In this document: in pieces, positions 23,696 to 36,000 of the stretch
Numbering within the stretch: position 1 is the first letter of the stretch
How the letters are laid out: the number at the start of each line of letters is the position of its first letter
DNA from: Tethya wilhelma
Taxonomy: Eukaryota > Porifera > Demospongiae > Tethyida > Tethyidae
Direction: 5' to 3'
NCBI GenBank assembly: GCA_964030475.1
Contig: CAXIPT010000003.1
Span: 10,885,684 to 10,949,683 of the forward strand
DNA: 64,000 nucleotides
Notes under the pieces: model-generated
The model's database searches: none
What the model saw: the letters and a program-made list of their open reading frames with translations, nothing else
What the model was told of the DNA's origin: nothing
Made by a program: the position numbers and the translations under genes

Positions 23696-24070
23696 TTGAG
23701 CAAAAATTTTAATAATTATAATTTTTGTTTGACTGACAAAGTACATAATTGCTACTTAGCAGCAGTCAGGCAAGTCATGGCCCTGCCTGTTTATTCCTAC
23801 AGCCTAGGCTGTACGTGTGGCCTGGAGTGTACAGAGTACAAATACAACTGGTTGAAGTACATTGCTATAGCTTATCTTCCTTTAACCATCTTCTACATCT
23901 TAGCTATTGTGTTCCGAATATCAGCTACTTCAGGAGCTATATTCATGCAAGGATATATTGCATGGGATTTACACCATTATTTCACAATAACCATGCATGC
24001 ATCATTGAGTTTCTGCACAGTGAAACTGAGCATGGTAAAGGAGCCTGGCATAGGGAACCTGATGTGCTGA
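23696..24070 (+). pseudogene. Receptor C-terminal fragment with membrane helix
   Basis: The frame contains LPVYSYSLGCTC, CTEYKYNWLKY and a strong membrane segment (IAIAYLPLTIFYILAIVFRI), then ISATSGA. PVYSYSL..C..C followed by NxLKYIAxAxLPLT resembles the membrane-proximal part of large Cys-rich sponge surface proteins that I recall, so the family call is from memory. After GAIFMQGYI the reading looks wrong, so a frameshift or splice is likely. It lies only 486 bases from the start of the big receptor, divergently oriented. No start codon can be defended; it looks like the 3' part of a gene. Confidence 0.5.
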
Positions 24071-24159
24071 TGGTTCTTGTTCCTGAGCCTTGAGCCTCCT
24101 TTCTGTTTGCAAGGCATTCTCATGCCTGGCCCATTGTAAACACTGTTCATCTGTACGTA

Positions 24160-24607
24160 TAATTCTCCTCACACCCTCCACACATCACACCAGTACGACT
24201 CATGTTGAGATCAGAACAGAGATGGCTGTTCAGTTCACTCACAGTCTCATCTGGTAGAGGTTTATGGATAATGCTGTAATGAAGAGGTTCATAGGTGTTC
24301 TTACGAGCCTTGTCACTGATGGGCAACTAACAAGACAGTATTCCACAACCGTCATATTGTGGTCTGTGCTGTAAGACATACAGTAACAATATGGAAGAGA
24401 CACCACAACATCCTTGGTCAAATCTCCCATACAATGTACAATTCCATCTATGGAATTCCGCCCACACCTACAAGTGTTGTTGACCGTTGGTGTAGTCCAG
24501 AGAGGACAAATTGTGCTGGTGCTATCAGTGTTCAGGGTCAAGGAGGAGTTTGACAGATGAAAGGAGAGTAGAAGCATACAACACGATACTAGTAAATGTA
24601 GGTACAT
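24160..24607 (-). pseudogene. Secreted/receptor N-terminal fragment with a frameshift
   Basis: Starting at ATG 24607 a signal peptide (MYLHLLVSCCMLLLSFHLS) leads to a Cys-rich stretch (NNTCRCGRNSIDGIVHC, LPYCYCMSY, VEYCLVSCP). At about 24320-24326, within a short C run, the sensible reading moves to another frame, which continues DKARKNTYEPLHYSI, LPDETVSELNSHLC and RTGVMCGGCEENYTY, then hits a stop. RxGxxCGxC is a motif I would expect just before the PVYSYSL segment. That segment lies on the other strand at 23.7 kb, so the two pieces look like one receptor gene broken by an inversion. The single-base shift could be a mutation or a sequence error. Confidence 0.5.
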
Positions 24608-25126
24608 ATTATATATTCTCCTGACTTAGGTGTAAGAAACAAGTAAATTTTAACGAAACTGTTCGTACAATGACTAGACTTGTATAGATAACAACTGTTA
24701 CAGTTACTATTACAAAATTAGGCTCCTGTAAGACTTATATACCCCATTTATATAAAATAAGGCAACTGCTATGATTAATCCTGAAAATATCTACAGAATG
24801 CCATCAGCGTTTGAATTAACAAACACAGTTGAACTGAAAGTGTACTTTTGCTCATATTATGTCAATACTAGAGGTAGTTTTAGCTAGTTCAAAGCCAAAA
24901 AATATACCAATATTCAATAAAACAAATATGCAAGACATTGTGTACTTCATACTATTAGGTCATTCATGCCTAGTGGGACAGATATGTGTGAATTTATACC
25001 AGGCAGTACGAATAACATACAAGAAAAGTATATACCACAATACATACTGGATGTAGTAACATCTGGAAATTCAATGTACCAATTTACCTGAGACATATGT
25101 ATACCTATACAAATGGTACAACAAAG

Positions 25127-25132
25127 TTTATT
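25127..25132 (-). promoter_or_regulatory. Poly(A) signal of RBM5/10-like gene
   Basis: AATAAA on the minus strand, about 180 bases after the stop codon at 25312-25314. Confidence 0.55.
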
Positions 25133-25311
25133 CGCAAGTTTCGTGCAAATAGATTCTGCATGATAGTATCTAACCATCCTTTACTAGTCAACAAAATAAA
25201 AAAGAACAGCCCCCTGGACAAGTTTAATGGCTAGTTTAAACTTGTTTTGATTATTCATTGTAATAGGGTCACTTCATGAATTTTGAACTATAATTGAACA
25301 CATATACAAAT

Positions 25312-27598
25312 CTATTTAAAAGCCTCTTCATATCTAGCTTTTGTTAATTGTTTGAGAGTGTCTCTGTAAGTCCCAGCTGAGGAGTAAAGGTACTTGCTGC
25401 CAGGAGCTCCAAGACCAGCACTTGAATGACGCATTTCAGCCTAAAACAGTAAAATAGTCATTGAGATATTTTTACTCATTAAAAATTTACCTGTGTGGTG
25501 GGTATTATTTTAAAATATGTACTGAAGCACAACTATACAAAAACCAAAGTGTGATGTGGTGTAGGTACAGAGTTGTCTATAGAATGACATGTATGAGCTA
25601 GGTAGACAAAAGGCTTAGGACACTAGCTTAATTGCTGTTATTTTTACAGAATACACAATACACACTTTTTGATGTACTGTACATCAAAGACTGCTCGTAC
25701 AACAAATCAGGACGATCATCACAAGTAACTGACACAGAGTTTTGACTCAAGAGCAAGGCAATAACTAACCAAAACGTACAAATGCATGACATTGTATATA
25801 TCTGTTTTATGATTTCAAACAACAAAACAAGATCCACCAAAACAGATACTATATATAGCTCCACTGGCCTTTTAATTTTTTTTTCATGCTAAAAAGTTTG
25901 CTGCAGTAGTTCAATATTCAAAGGCAATGTATCAGTATATAAACATTGTTTGGTTACAAAAAATTGACCAGAAACTTTACAACAAGAGGTACTTCAGTTG
26001 AATAAGAGCTGACCACATACTACAAGTTGTAAGAGTACGAGTATAGTAACAAATGTGCAGTACACGAGCAAGTATGCAAATGTGCACATTTCAGGGGGGC
26101 CAAAAAATGGCGACTTCTATTAGTTTTCTGGCAATATTCAACAAAATGTTTTGGATGCACAAGTAGCTACTCATTGAGTGTACATATACGTTCGCTGCGA
26201 AATTCGAAACGTGAAATTGAGCATAAATATATGCTCATCGCAGTCCAACGGCCAGCGACCGGAAGTACATATGGTAGTAGTACAAGGTTAATTTCGGACG
26301 TGAATTGCATTACGTCATTGTCTAAATCTATCTTTGGAGCTCAAAAATTTAACTCCATTTTTGAGCTTTTTTCTGTGTCAACTTCTTACGTATTTTGTGG
26401 AAGTGTGTTGCATGAAGTAAAGTGCAACGCCTCCTGATCAGAATGGCACAAGTCCTGTATTTGCAAGTGACACGGATGTAACACAGTGTTCGTTTGAAGC
26501 TGGTATGTTCGAGTGCTGTCTTTTGAACCTTCCCTACAAAGTGCGTCCAAACAGCAGTTTGCAGGAATATCAGCAGGTAAGAAGCTTGCATACAGTAAAA
26601 CGGACATAATAGTTGTATTACAAGCGAAGACTTTTTTGTTCCCATATGTATTTAGAGAGAATCAGAGATGCATATTTGGGCAGTTTGGGAGAATATTGCT
26701 GGTTATATCTCTGTAAACCATAAAATTCTCAAAATTTTTGGTACTCTAGATATGTTTGTAATTCAGCACTAACACCCAGAATACTAAAATTCATGTTTGC
26801 AATGACACACAACTTGAAATACTCAAGATTTAACAAAAATAGTGTACAGATTCTAATTAAAGAGCACTATACCCTTCAAATTGTATCACAGTTTTATTAT
26901 TATTATTACAAGGAGTGGGGCTCGCTTCGCTCGCCCACTCCTTGTTTGTGTATGTTTATAGGATCAGTTACTATAACTCAAACAATAGTAAGATAAAATT
27001 GATGAGCAAAGCTATGATAATAATAAATATTCTTCTATGGTCAGTTGGCTTAGAACAACCTTTGCAGTTGGAGCAACACACAACAATCACATCAATACTG
27101 GCATAAGCAATTGGAAACTCAAAGGGAAGCAATGCTGCATGTGTATATGCACTGCTTTGTGCCAGTACTCTGGCTTAGTGCTACTTTGCTGGCCAGCTCA
27201 GCACTTTACCTCACTACGTGACGTCACAGACGATCCTTTTCCGACTTCCGCCATTTTTGCAATCAGCTGGCAAAGAAACTCGTTATCTGGCTAGCTGTGT
27301 TTCGTGTACAGAGACAGAGAAGCAGACTCCTAGAAGCGAAAGTTCTCTCCTCACTACGCTTCTTTTGTGAAAGATTGGCTTCTCTTTCACGCTTGTTCAT
27401 CGGATCCAGATGCCACTGGTATGCCTTGTCAGTGATCTCAAAAAAAGTTAGCCATACTTGTAGCGCCTGCCATTCTATTCTAGGCTAGTACTATCTACGC
27501 TAGTTCTCTAGGCACACTTTTCATAGCTTGCATTTTTCAAAGTCCAGAGAAAAAGTAGCGTTTTAGCTCGAGATCGCATCACTTCCGGTGACCCTCCG

Positions 27599-27651
<53 letters not shown>

Positions 27652-30057
27652 CAAAACTTTGCTTATAATATGATGACAGTATTATGAATCTGGCAAGAAT
27701 ATTACTATTGTTTTTCAAATACATGTATTACTTATTTTTATCAATGTACATGATGCTTTTTCATGTGCCTCCAGAGCTATATGTATTGATTTTTGTCAGT
27801 TTTCAATGTCTTGTATCTGGCATGGAAAATATGGGAACAAAAATTTAATTACATAATTTGTTAGCATTACCATTATTCTATCAGTTTGTGGATTATCAAT
27901 TTCCTGAACACCTCCAAACTGCTGTTCGGACGGTGAAAACACAGCTAATTAAATTTAGTTTCACTTTAGTTGGTATGTTGTAAGGCTGCTGCAGAAGACA
28001 ATTTTGCCGCCATTGTTCCGTATGAAACGCATTTTATTACTACAACTGAGAGTAGTAAAACTTGGTGGTGCAAGCTTCAAGGAGATCATCGCAGAAGGTT
28101 AAAAGATATCGTCTGTAGAAAACACGGCAAGACTATTTCAGAAAACTGACAAATATTCATAGGGGTGTGGTCAACTTCCGGTCTAAAAATTAAATGCGTA
28201 CGTTGGCCGTTCACTGATCGCGTTCAAAGGGTTAAGCTTTATGGTCACTAATTTTTTACATTGATGCTACGTAACCAAAATGTTGCTAAGAAGTAAAACA
28301 AATTACATATGTGCATACATGTTTCCAACATTTGTAGCATATCATGCAGCCACTCCAAACCATTCTTTGACTTTTAAATTACTATTTTTATTACAGAGTG
28401 GTAACTTTACAGAGACACATACATGTGAACTCGGGAGCACATACCTATGTGCCCTCGGGACTTGTGCTCACAACAACAACAACCCTCGTACCTATGAAAA
28501 TACTTCTATCAAACATTTTGCTAGAAAGTATGATACCTTAACTGGTTCCACAATTCCTTGACTTGCTTTCCCAAGCCCTTCTCCTTCACTCCAACCCATT
28601 GCCTACATACATTGCACAACACACATTCATCATCTCACCAGGAATATAGTGATGAAATCATTTCGCAAAAATTGTGCAAAGTTTACCTGAAGCATCTTGT
28701 TCCCAATGTTGTCCTCTTTGATTCCTTCCTTAGTTGGCTCTTCATACCTGTGGGGGAAACAGCAGAGTGGAAACAATCATTTATGATTAACAACAATATA
28801 GAAACAGTATAGAAATCTATAGGAGGTTGGGCATGATTCATGTGTGGTGTTAATATTTCCATGGATTTAAATGTTTTGGTTAAGGTCATCATAGATCTGG
28901 TGCTTAATTCTTTGTTAAAATTGAAAAAACTTGTTGCAAAACAATTCTTGATTAACTGATTTTATTATTGCTCTAAATGAACATTAGACAGCAGTCTAAC
29001 CTTGCCTATGTAACCCCTGCTGAGATTCTTTATACTTAGAACTTGTTAGAATGTAAATATTATTAGAAAAAGTAGTGCTTTTGGCTTCTTGACTTGTATT
29101 GTACTTCTTTATATCTCCGACAACTAAAGACAGCTAGGTCATGGTAGGCTATTTTATACAGTGCTCATGGAAGTGAAAACGAGCATAACCAATTATTCAG
29201 GAATGTTTGCTACTTTAAGTAGATGTAATTATTATGCACGTCAAACCTCTTATGGTAATAAGAGGCTTAGAGGTAATACCTCGTATGCAGGGTTCTGCTC
29301 ACACTGGTCGGCAGTGGTCGGGACCAACCACCACTCAACAAAAATTACCACCACAAAGCACAAATTACCACCAAGTAATGCAACTAACAAGCTAGGCCTA
29401 GTTGTATTATTTGACACTCAGTCAAGTGACTTTTATGCGATGTTTTTGTAACCATTATTAATTTTAACCACCACTCTAGATTTCTGGGCAGAACACTGCG
29501 TATGATAATGGTAAGAGGAACCACAACAATACATTACCTGCTGTAGCTAAATTGTACAACCATGACCACATACAATTACAAAAAAACCCCAGTTATATAG
29601 CTCAATGATTCTACCACAATTAAGACATCAGGTGAAAGGCAAAACACCTCTTGTGAGTCTTACTCACAATACACCCACAATAATTCAACAGTCACAAGGT
29701 GCGTCTCACAAGAAGTTTACATTTCACCTTATCTGCACAGTACAGGACTATCAGTTTTTAAACTAACGGTATTGAAGGTCCAGGATCTTTTGCCATTTCT
29801 CTCTCCAGCCTCTTCTTCCACCCTGGTACAATGGCGGGGGAACCATACTTATCACGACGCTCCTTGGCACGATCACGGTACTTTAACTGTAGCAGAGGCA
29901 CACAAAACAAATTGTAACTTAGAACCAAATTCAGGCAATGTACTTGCAGGTATGGAGACTATATATGTATGCAATAGTTGAATACTAATGTATGCAAACT
30001 TACATCAGCAAGATCACTCAGAGCTGCCTGGCTTTGTCTTTCTTTTTGAAGATTTTG
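25312..30057 (-). CDS. RBM5/10: RBM5/10-like exon block 2: G-patch and C-terminus
   Basis: Five exons (54, 119, 61, 66 and 129 bases). The first (QNLQKERQSQAALSDLAD) continues directly from the zinc-finger exon in phase 0. The 66-base G-patch exon is too short for a long ORF but has clean borders (AG before GCAATGGG, donor AAG/GTATCA). The last exon has a good acceptor and ends KARYEEAFK. A 3.1 kb intron (25441-28536) separates the last two exons. Confidence 0.85.
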
Positions 30058-33000
30058 CTGGAAAGATGGAAAAACAGAACACTGTCAAACAGATCTCAGA
30101 AAATCATGTGCAAAGAATTTACTATTGTAGTTAGTTGTTATCATTGAATGGTCCTTTTCGTTATAAGAGAAAGAATGTATTACGTCATTAGATTACCATG
30201 GAGCTTACATCCGGAGTAGATTTAAGCCCCACCCACCAACATTTTGCCGTACATCCAATGTATTTTTGGCCTAATACACCAGCGTGTACATTGCCGCTTG
30301 TGCTGAATATTGTAATACTACGAATACCACCTAAAACTGCAATCTTTTGGTTACCTCATGGTCTTTGTCTTGTTCATTATGATTGTTGGAACACGAAGAT
30401 ATCGTGGCTTGAAGACGAGAACTTTAATTACAGGAGAAAATCATTGGAGTAAAAGTGAGTGTTAAGCTACAAGCTAGTGTAAAAGCAAGCGATTTATAAG
30501 CAGTCATGTTTGATACATGTAAGCAGAGCTTGCCGCTCTGTCATCATCAGGCATGACTGATCAGTCTGTAGCAGTTGTGTGTGTGTGTATTTCCAAGTCA
30601 GTGTCTTCCATCATTCCGGTTGGTCTTTGTTTCCATACTCACTGTCTCTCCTTTCTTCTATTGCATACACAGGTACAATGGCTACTTCATCCACTGGTGC
30701 TTCAAGTAATAAATCAAGTGATATGGCATTAACCCTGACTGAAGATGATATTGAAGGTGCTAGTGTAGATCCCAATCGACCGAATACTTACACCATTCCA
30801 GCCTTGCGTTGGTGGCTTTTCTGTCGGGGCTTATCTCCACCAACATTATGGAAAAAGTCACAAACTCTACCATAAACAGCAGGACTATAACCACTTCACT
30901 TCTCCCTTTGCCAATCAAATCGATAGTCGAATGGGAGGTGGTGGATGCAGCTAACTTTCAACAAAAGAATATACCCATTGTAACTCATGGTAAGTACACT
31001 GAGTATTGATGTCGATCATCGCATTATTCTGTTATTTGTACTATTCCTTCAGGTGTTCTTTATACATACTTGGCCAAAGGTTGCGAGAGAATATCAGGTC
31101 ATGGTGCATTTAGAGCATTAAACAAGAGGTTATGTTCACTGGGCATCTGGAAGAAAGTGTATACTACCATGTATGTAACTGACCACATACGGAGTATTAT
31201 AGTGTTTACAGACAGACACCAGGGTATGGCCAGATTCTACTTCCAAGTGGCTGTCACGAACCACAATGTTAATTTAAGTGATGGCAATAAGGGCTGCATG
31301 TTTTTCTTGTCTGAACAAACTGACTGCGCATAAGCTGTTTTGAGCGGTAAATGCACGGTGAATGACCAATGACCACCTGTTATTTGGAACTATGTATACC
31401 ACCACAGAAAAACTGGAATATCCTTGTTCCAGGATTTCACGATCTTTTTTGTCGCTGTTGTTGGTTGAGTGCACACAGTTGGACCAAATGATGACACCTG
31501 ATTCTCTCGTTTCACCAGGGCTCGATATACTATACGTGTGGCTAAATTTACATGTATATTTACAATAATTTTTTTTGATTGTTAATGAACAAATTTGAAT
31601 GATGAATAATAACTTTTCTTTCTTTCTGACTTGATCAATTGAAGACATTTGTAAGCATGAGTCCCAAGGGTGTATATTGTGCAAGTATAGTAAGTAACAC
31701 ACGAGAGGTGAAACAACTTTCATTCACACAAACTTTATTGTGCAAACCAATTATTGGACGCAAACAATTTTGGCTAATTTAACTTGAGAAATTCACTAAT
31801 TTTGCTTTAATTTTCTACATCTAGGACTGTTTGTACTTGATGAATGGATCAGACATTAAAACAGCCAAGTGCCGAAATTCAGTCTTGTCTTGTTTCCTTA
31901 CTTTTATAGCATTGCCCATTCCTATACTATTTATTTTTTTATGAAATTTTTACTATACTTGTTCATTCACTTTTTCCAACACTAAGGTGGTTAATTACAT
32001 GTAATCAGAGACTGGTCAGTCTCTACAATAAGCAAGACTTGCAGGTAGCACTGGATGCACGCATGCGCAAATTGCAGCGTAATGCCACGTGGTCTACTGA
32101 TGACCTTTACCTACATCAAAAATGGCTACATAAAAGTACAGAAATTTATACCACTTTCAAAGCTGCCCAGATTTTGTTTGTGGACGGCTTTTAGGCTGAA
32201 ACGAGTATAAAAAAGGCGTACTACAGATGAAGTCAAGTCTCACTGTATAGTGAAACTTGGTCAAATGCCTTTTGTTTCTCTGGAAATCGCGTTCAAGTGA
32301 GTCACAAAGGAAGGGAGAAAACAAATTTGCATTGTTCTGGCTTTTCGACAGTGCTCTCTTCCGAGTGCTCTAGGAAGTTTCTGTGAGTTTTTTTTTTTTG
32401 GTGCATGCAATTCCTCTCTGAGGGAGGTTCTGAGCATGGTTTCAAAGCTTAGCTATCTTTTTCTGAGAGTTTATAAGAGTAAACATTTTGTATTGTGTCA
32501 ATGGGACAGTCGGCCCATTCCTACTATACGTACTACTGTACGTATGATTATAGAGATTGAAAGGCTTCTAGGAAAGCTGGCTGGTCGAGAGAGAGACTAT
32601 GGTACAAGAGAAGGAAGAGAAGGAAAACAGTGGATGCACGAGTTGTTCCGATAATGATGATAACGAGGGAGACCCTGGAGTCGTAATTCATTACAAAAAT
32701 GTTGCTGAAACTCATCAAGTGTTGAATCTTCCTGTAGTAGCATGCTGGTTTGCCACTTCCAGCAAGAATATCTGGTAGAATATCTGCTTTACAGCCTGGT
32801 GCAACACCAGCAAACAGCACTGTAAACCTTAAGGCATGGACCAGGTGGCTGTTGCATATGTAAGCATAACCCACTGGTGATGCATTGTGATAAAACGAGA
32901 GCATATGGCTTATATCACCAAATGCGACAAGCCGAACACCAGATTTTCACAGCAACATTAACAAATTTGCACCTATATTATATTTAGTATAGATATTGCA

Positions 33001-36000
33001 CTACACCAATAACTGACAGGATGCGCAGAAAGTACGATGACATCTAGCTGCATGGTAATCATGGCTATATATGGCCAACAACTTCAATACTTGCACTTGT
33101 ACCCCACTATGTTTGAGTTTGAACACAGCAAAGTGTCATCCGTTTCTTAAATTCAATTTACAAAGGAAAAAAAATCTACAGCTAGGTTATTGGAACAAGT
33201 GAGCTCAACCATAAACATTTATTGGTGCCAAGACATTAAACTGACTTTGCTATGAGCAAGTTAATCATGTCTACTGTTGTAAGAACAAATTTGAATGAAA
33301 GCACCTACGGTGCATAAGCCTCAGCGCAAACTAGATCAACAAAACTATACAAAGTCATGAATGTGATCGGGCACTGAGTACTGAGACCACTAATACAACA
33401 AGGCCCAGCCACCTGGTCAATCTCGAACTCCAACATAAAAATTATAGTGAGCTTTGGCCAGCCAAGTCATTATTCTCAGTTTAGCCAATGAATGCTGATA
33501 AAACTGTGATGACCAAATGATGTCTTACACAGTGACCCAGGAATCCGGTGCTAAGTAAGGAGTACAGTGGTGTTCTGGTACAGACAAAACACACACAACC
33601 AAGTGTATAGCTCAGTTACTTACCTGTCCAAACAGAAGACAAGTGAGACAGCCCATAAGCCAACTGAGGCAAGCACAATGCAGTCTATGCTTTACTGCAT
33701 TCCTAGATAACGCACACTATACGTGATGGGTGTGGTCTCAAAGCTAAGAAGCTAAAAAGCGCTCAGAGAAGCACAAAAGCGTCAGATCTCAGAAACTACA
33801 GTGTTTTGCATAATGCCAAACAAAAAATTTCAAGATAACTTCGATTTACGAACGTAAGTACCTTCTATTTTGACTCTTGAGCTGCCGTTCTTCAGATTAT
33901 CCAGTAACAGACACACACACACACACACACAAAACGACTACCGTAACCCTCTGCACGTGCTACGCACGCGCTGAGGCTTAATGATGAATAATTTTCTTTC
34001 CACTTTGACTCTAAATCACTATATACAGCGAAAAAATCTCATTGCTAATTAGTATCCTGCATGTCCACAGGGGAACACTTAACTTCTTGTGGGAGAATAA
34101 AATCCCTTTAGATATAGTCTAAGGATTGAATATAACCCTCTTAGTCTATCAACATATCAGCAATTGACCCTACAGATACATGCATGTTGTGGCTGGAGAA
34201 TTCCGTCCTGGAAGTACCAGAGGAAAGCTGAATCAGAGGAGGTTGAAAACAAGCATTTATGGATGCTGAGTCAGCAATCAAGTTTTTATGGTAGTGTATC
34301 ATTGCATTGCATTGCATTAGCATCAGGCTTATGCAATCTATAGTAAGTGTTAAGCCTTTTAATGAACAGAAATGGACAAAAGCAATTGTTCAGAGGAAAT
34401 ACTTCGTTGCAGTATCAGATTCTATGATGTGCATCATAAGAAAGATGCATGGGGGACATTGAGTCATTAAAAAGTATAGTTCTTTCACCTGGTTGAGTGT
34501 CAATGGTTTCTGATAGGCTTCCAAACCATTCCGTTGAGTCAGGATTGAAATGGCACAAACTATAAGTGCACGATGCATAGCTTAGGATTTAAACGAGCAT
34601 GCCCAGTATAATAGGGGTGTGGTCAGGCTGAAGATGGCTCTCACACTATTTTTTTGAATATAACAAAATGGCTACCTTGAGCCAACTGGTCATGAATGCA
34701 CTCATACACAAGCCAGTGATGCGCTGAAACAAGTGTAACGCACATTTTAGCGAGCGAGCTCTATTTAGAGTTCATTTGTCACGAGCGGAACGGTTGTTTG
34801 AAAGTGTGAAAATGGCTTCTAAAGCTTCAGCTTCTACGAGTAGAAAACGACCTCGCTTCACTCTTCAAGTATCTTTTACATCTTCTGAGCAGAAACAAGC
34901 GTTTGAGACGAGATTTCAGGCTGTTTCAAGACTGCTCAACCCACCAGATGGCCCACCAATGGACAACCATTGGACAACCATGGTCTGATGTGTGCCATGA
35001 TGGATGCAGTGGAGAGCACTGTGTCTAAACCTAGAGAGATACCTTCAACTGGATGTTCAGAGTTTGCTTTCTAACGGTGGTAAAGTGGAGTTTTTAGTGC
35101 TCAATGATAAGTTCACATTAGTTGTGTGATATTGAAGGTGTGTATGTTGAAGACAATAAGCCGGATGACCAAGAGATGTTCGCAACAGAGAAGTGTTGCT
35201 TCTCTGACTTGGTCACTGACCTCAACTCCATGTGCTCATGTGGGCTGACCATGAAGCCTTGGGTAGTGGAGTCGATACAACAGGTTTGTGACTGAATTTG
35301 AGTGTCAGTGATACTCTGTCGTATGGTCGTAACCATGTCTATAAACCTTTAGAAAGGACATGTGCTGAGGGTCATGTTCCAATGTCGCCGATGCCACAAG
35401 GCCAAGCGAACGTGGTCCAGTTCACGATTTTTTCATAGACATTACCTGACCAATCAAAAGTTAGAGATGATAATTGTTATGATATTAGCATTATCGTATT
35501 TACTTCCCATTTTCATCATGTTTAGACTAATTCACGCATTCAGTTGTTCTGGTACGAGACCTACAAAATACATCAATTTCTCAAAGTTTGCTGGGATTGG
35601 TGTCAGAAAAGGTAAAAGCAAGTCTTTTTTTTCTGTGATACACACGTACATAATATTGTGTTTGAACAAGTAGTATACAAGGACCTTGGCTACGCTAGCA
35701 TTGTGGCGACATTGGCAGAAGAGTCTATGCAAGCGGCAGTGGATGAGGTCAAGGCATTACCTGACTACCCCATGCACCAAGGGAGAAGTGAGTGGTCCAT
35801 GTTTACTGATTGTATATTGACTGATTTAATTTTGTACGTAGTGGGTGATCACTGATGCAAGACACGATTCTACTGCCAATGCCTACCACACCACTGTTCC
35901 TTGTTTGTCTGAAAGGTACATGTACGACTGTAATGTTCCAATGCATATATGTACATATAAACTTTGATACATGTATATGTGCACATGTAAATCTGTAGTA

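Larger units (their letters stand above)
25865..28536. other. Last intron of RBM5/10-like gene
   Basis: No further gene recognised. It contains the hairpin at 26908-26945 and a CA run at 27601-27648. Confidence 0.5.

Noticed and set aside
32548..32904. 118-codon minus-strand ORF
   Set aside because: No recognisable domain or splice context; overlaps the spacer beside a repeat element.
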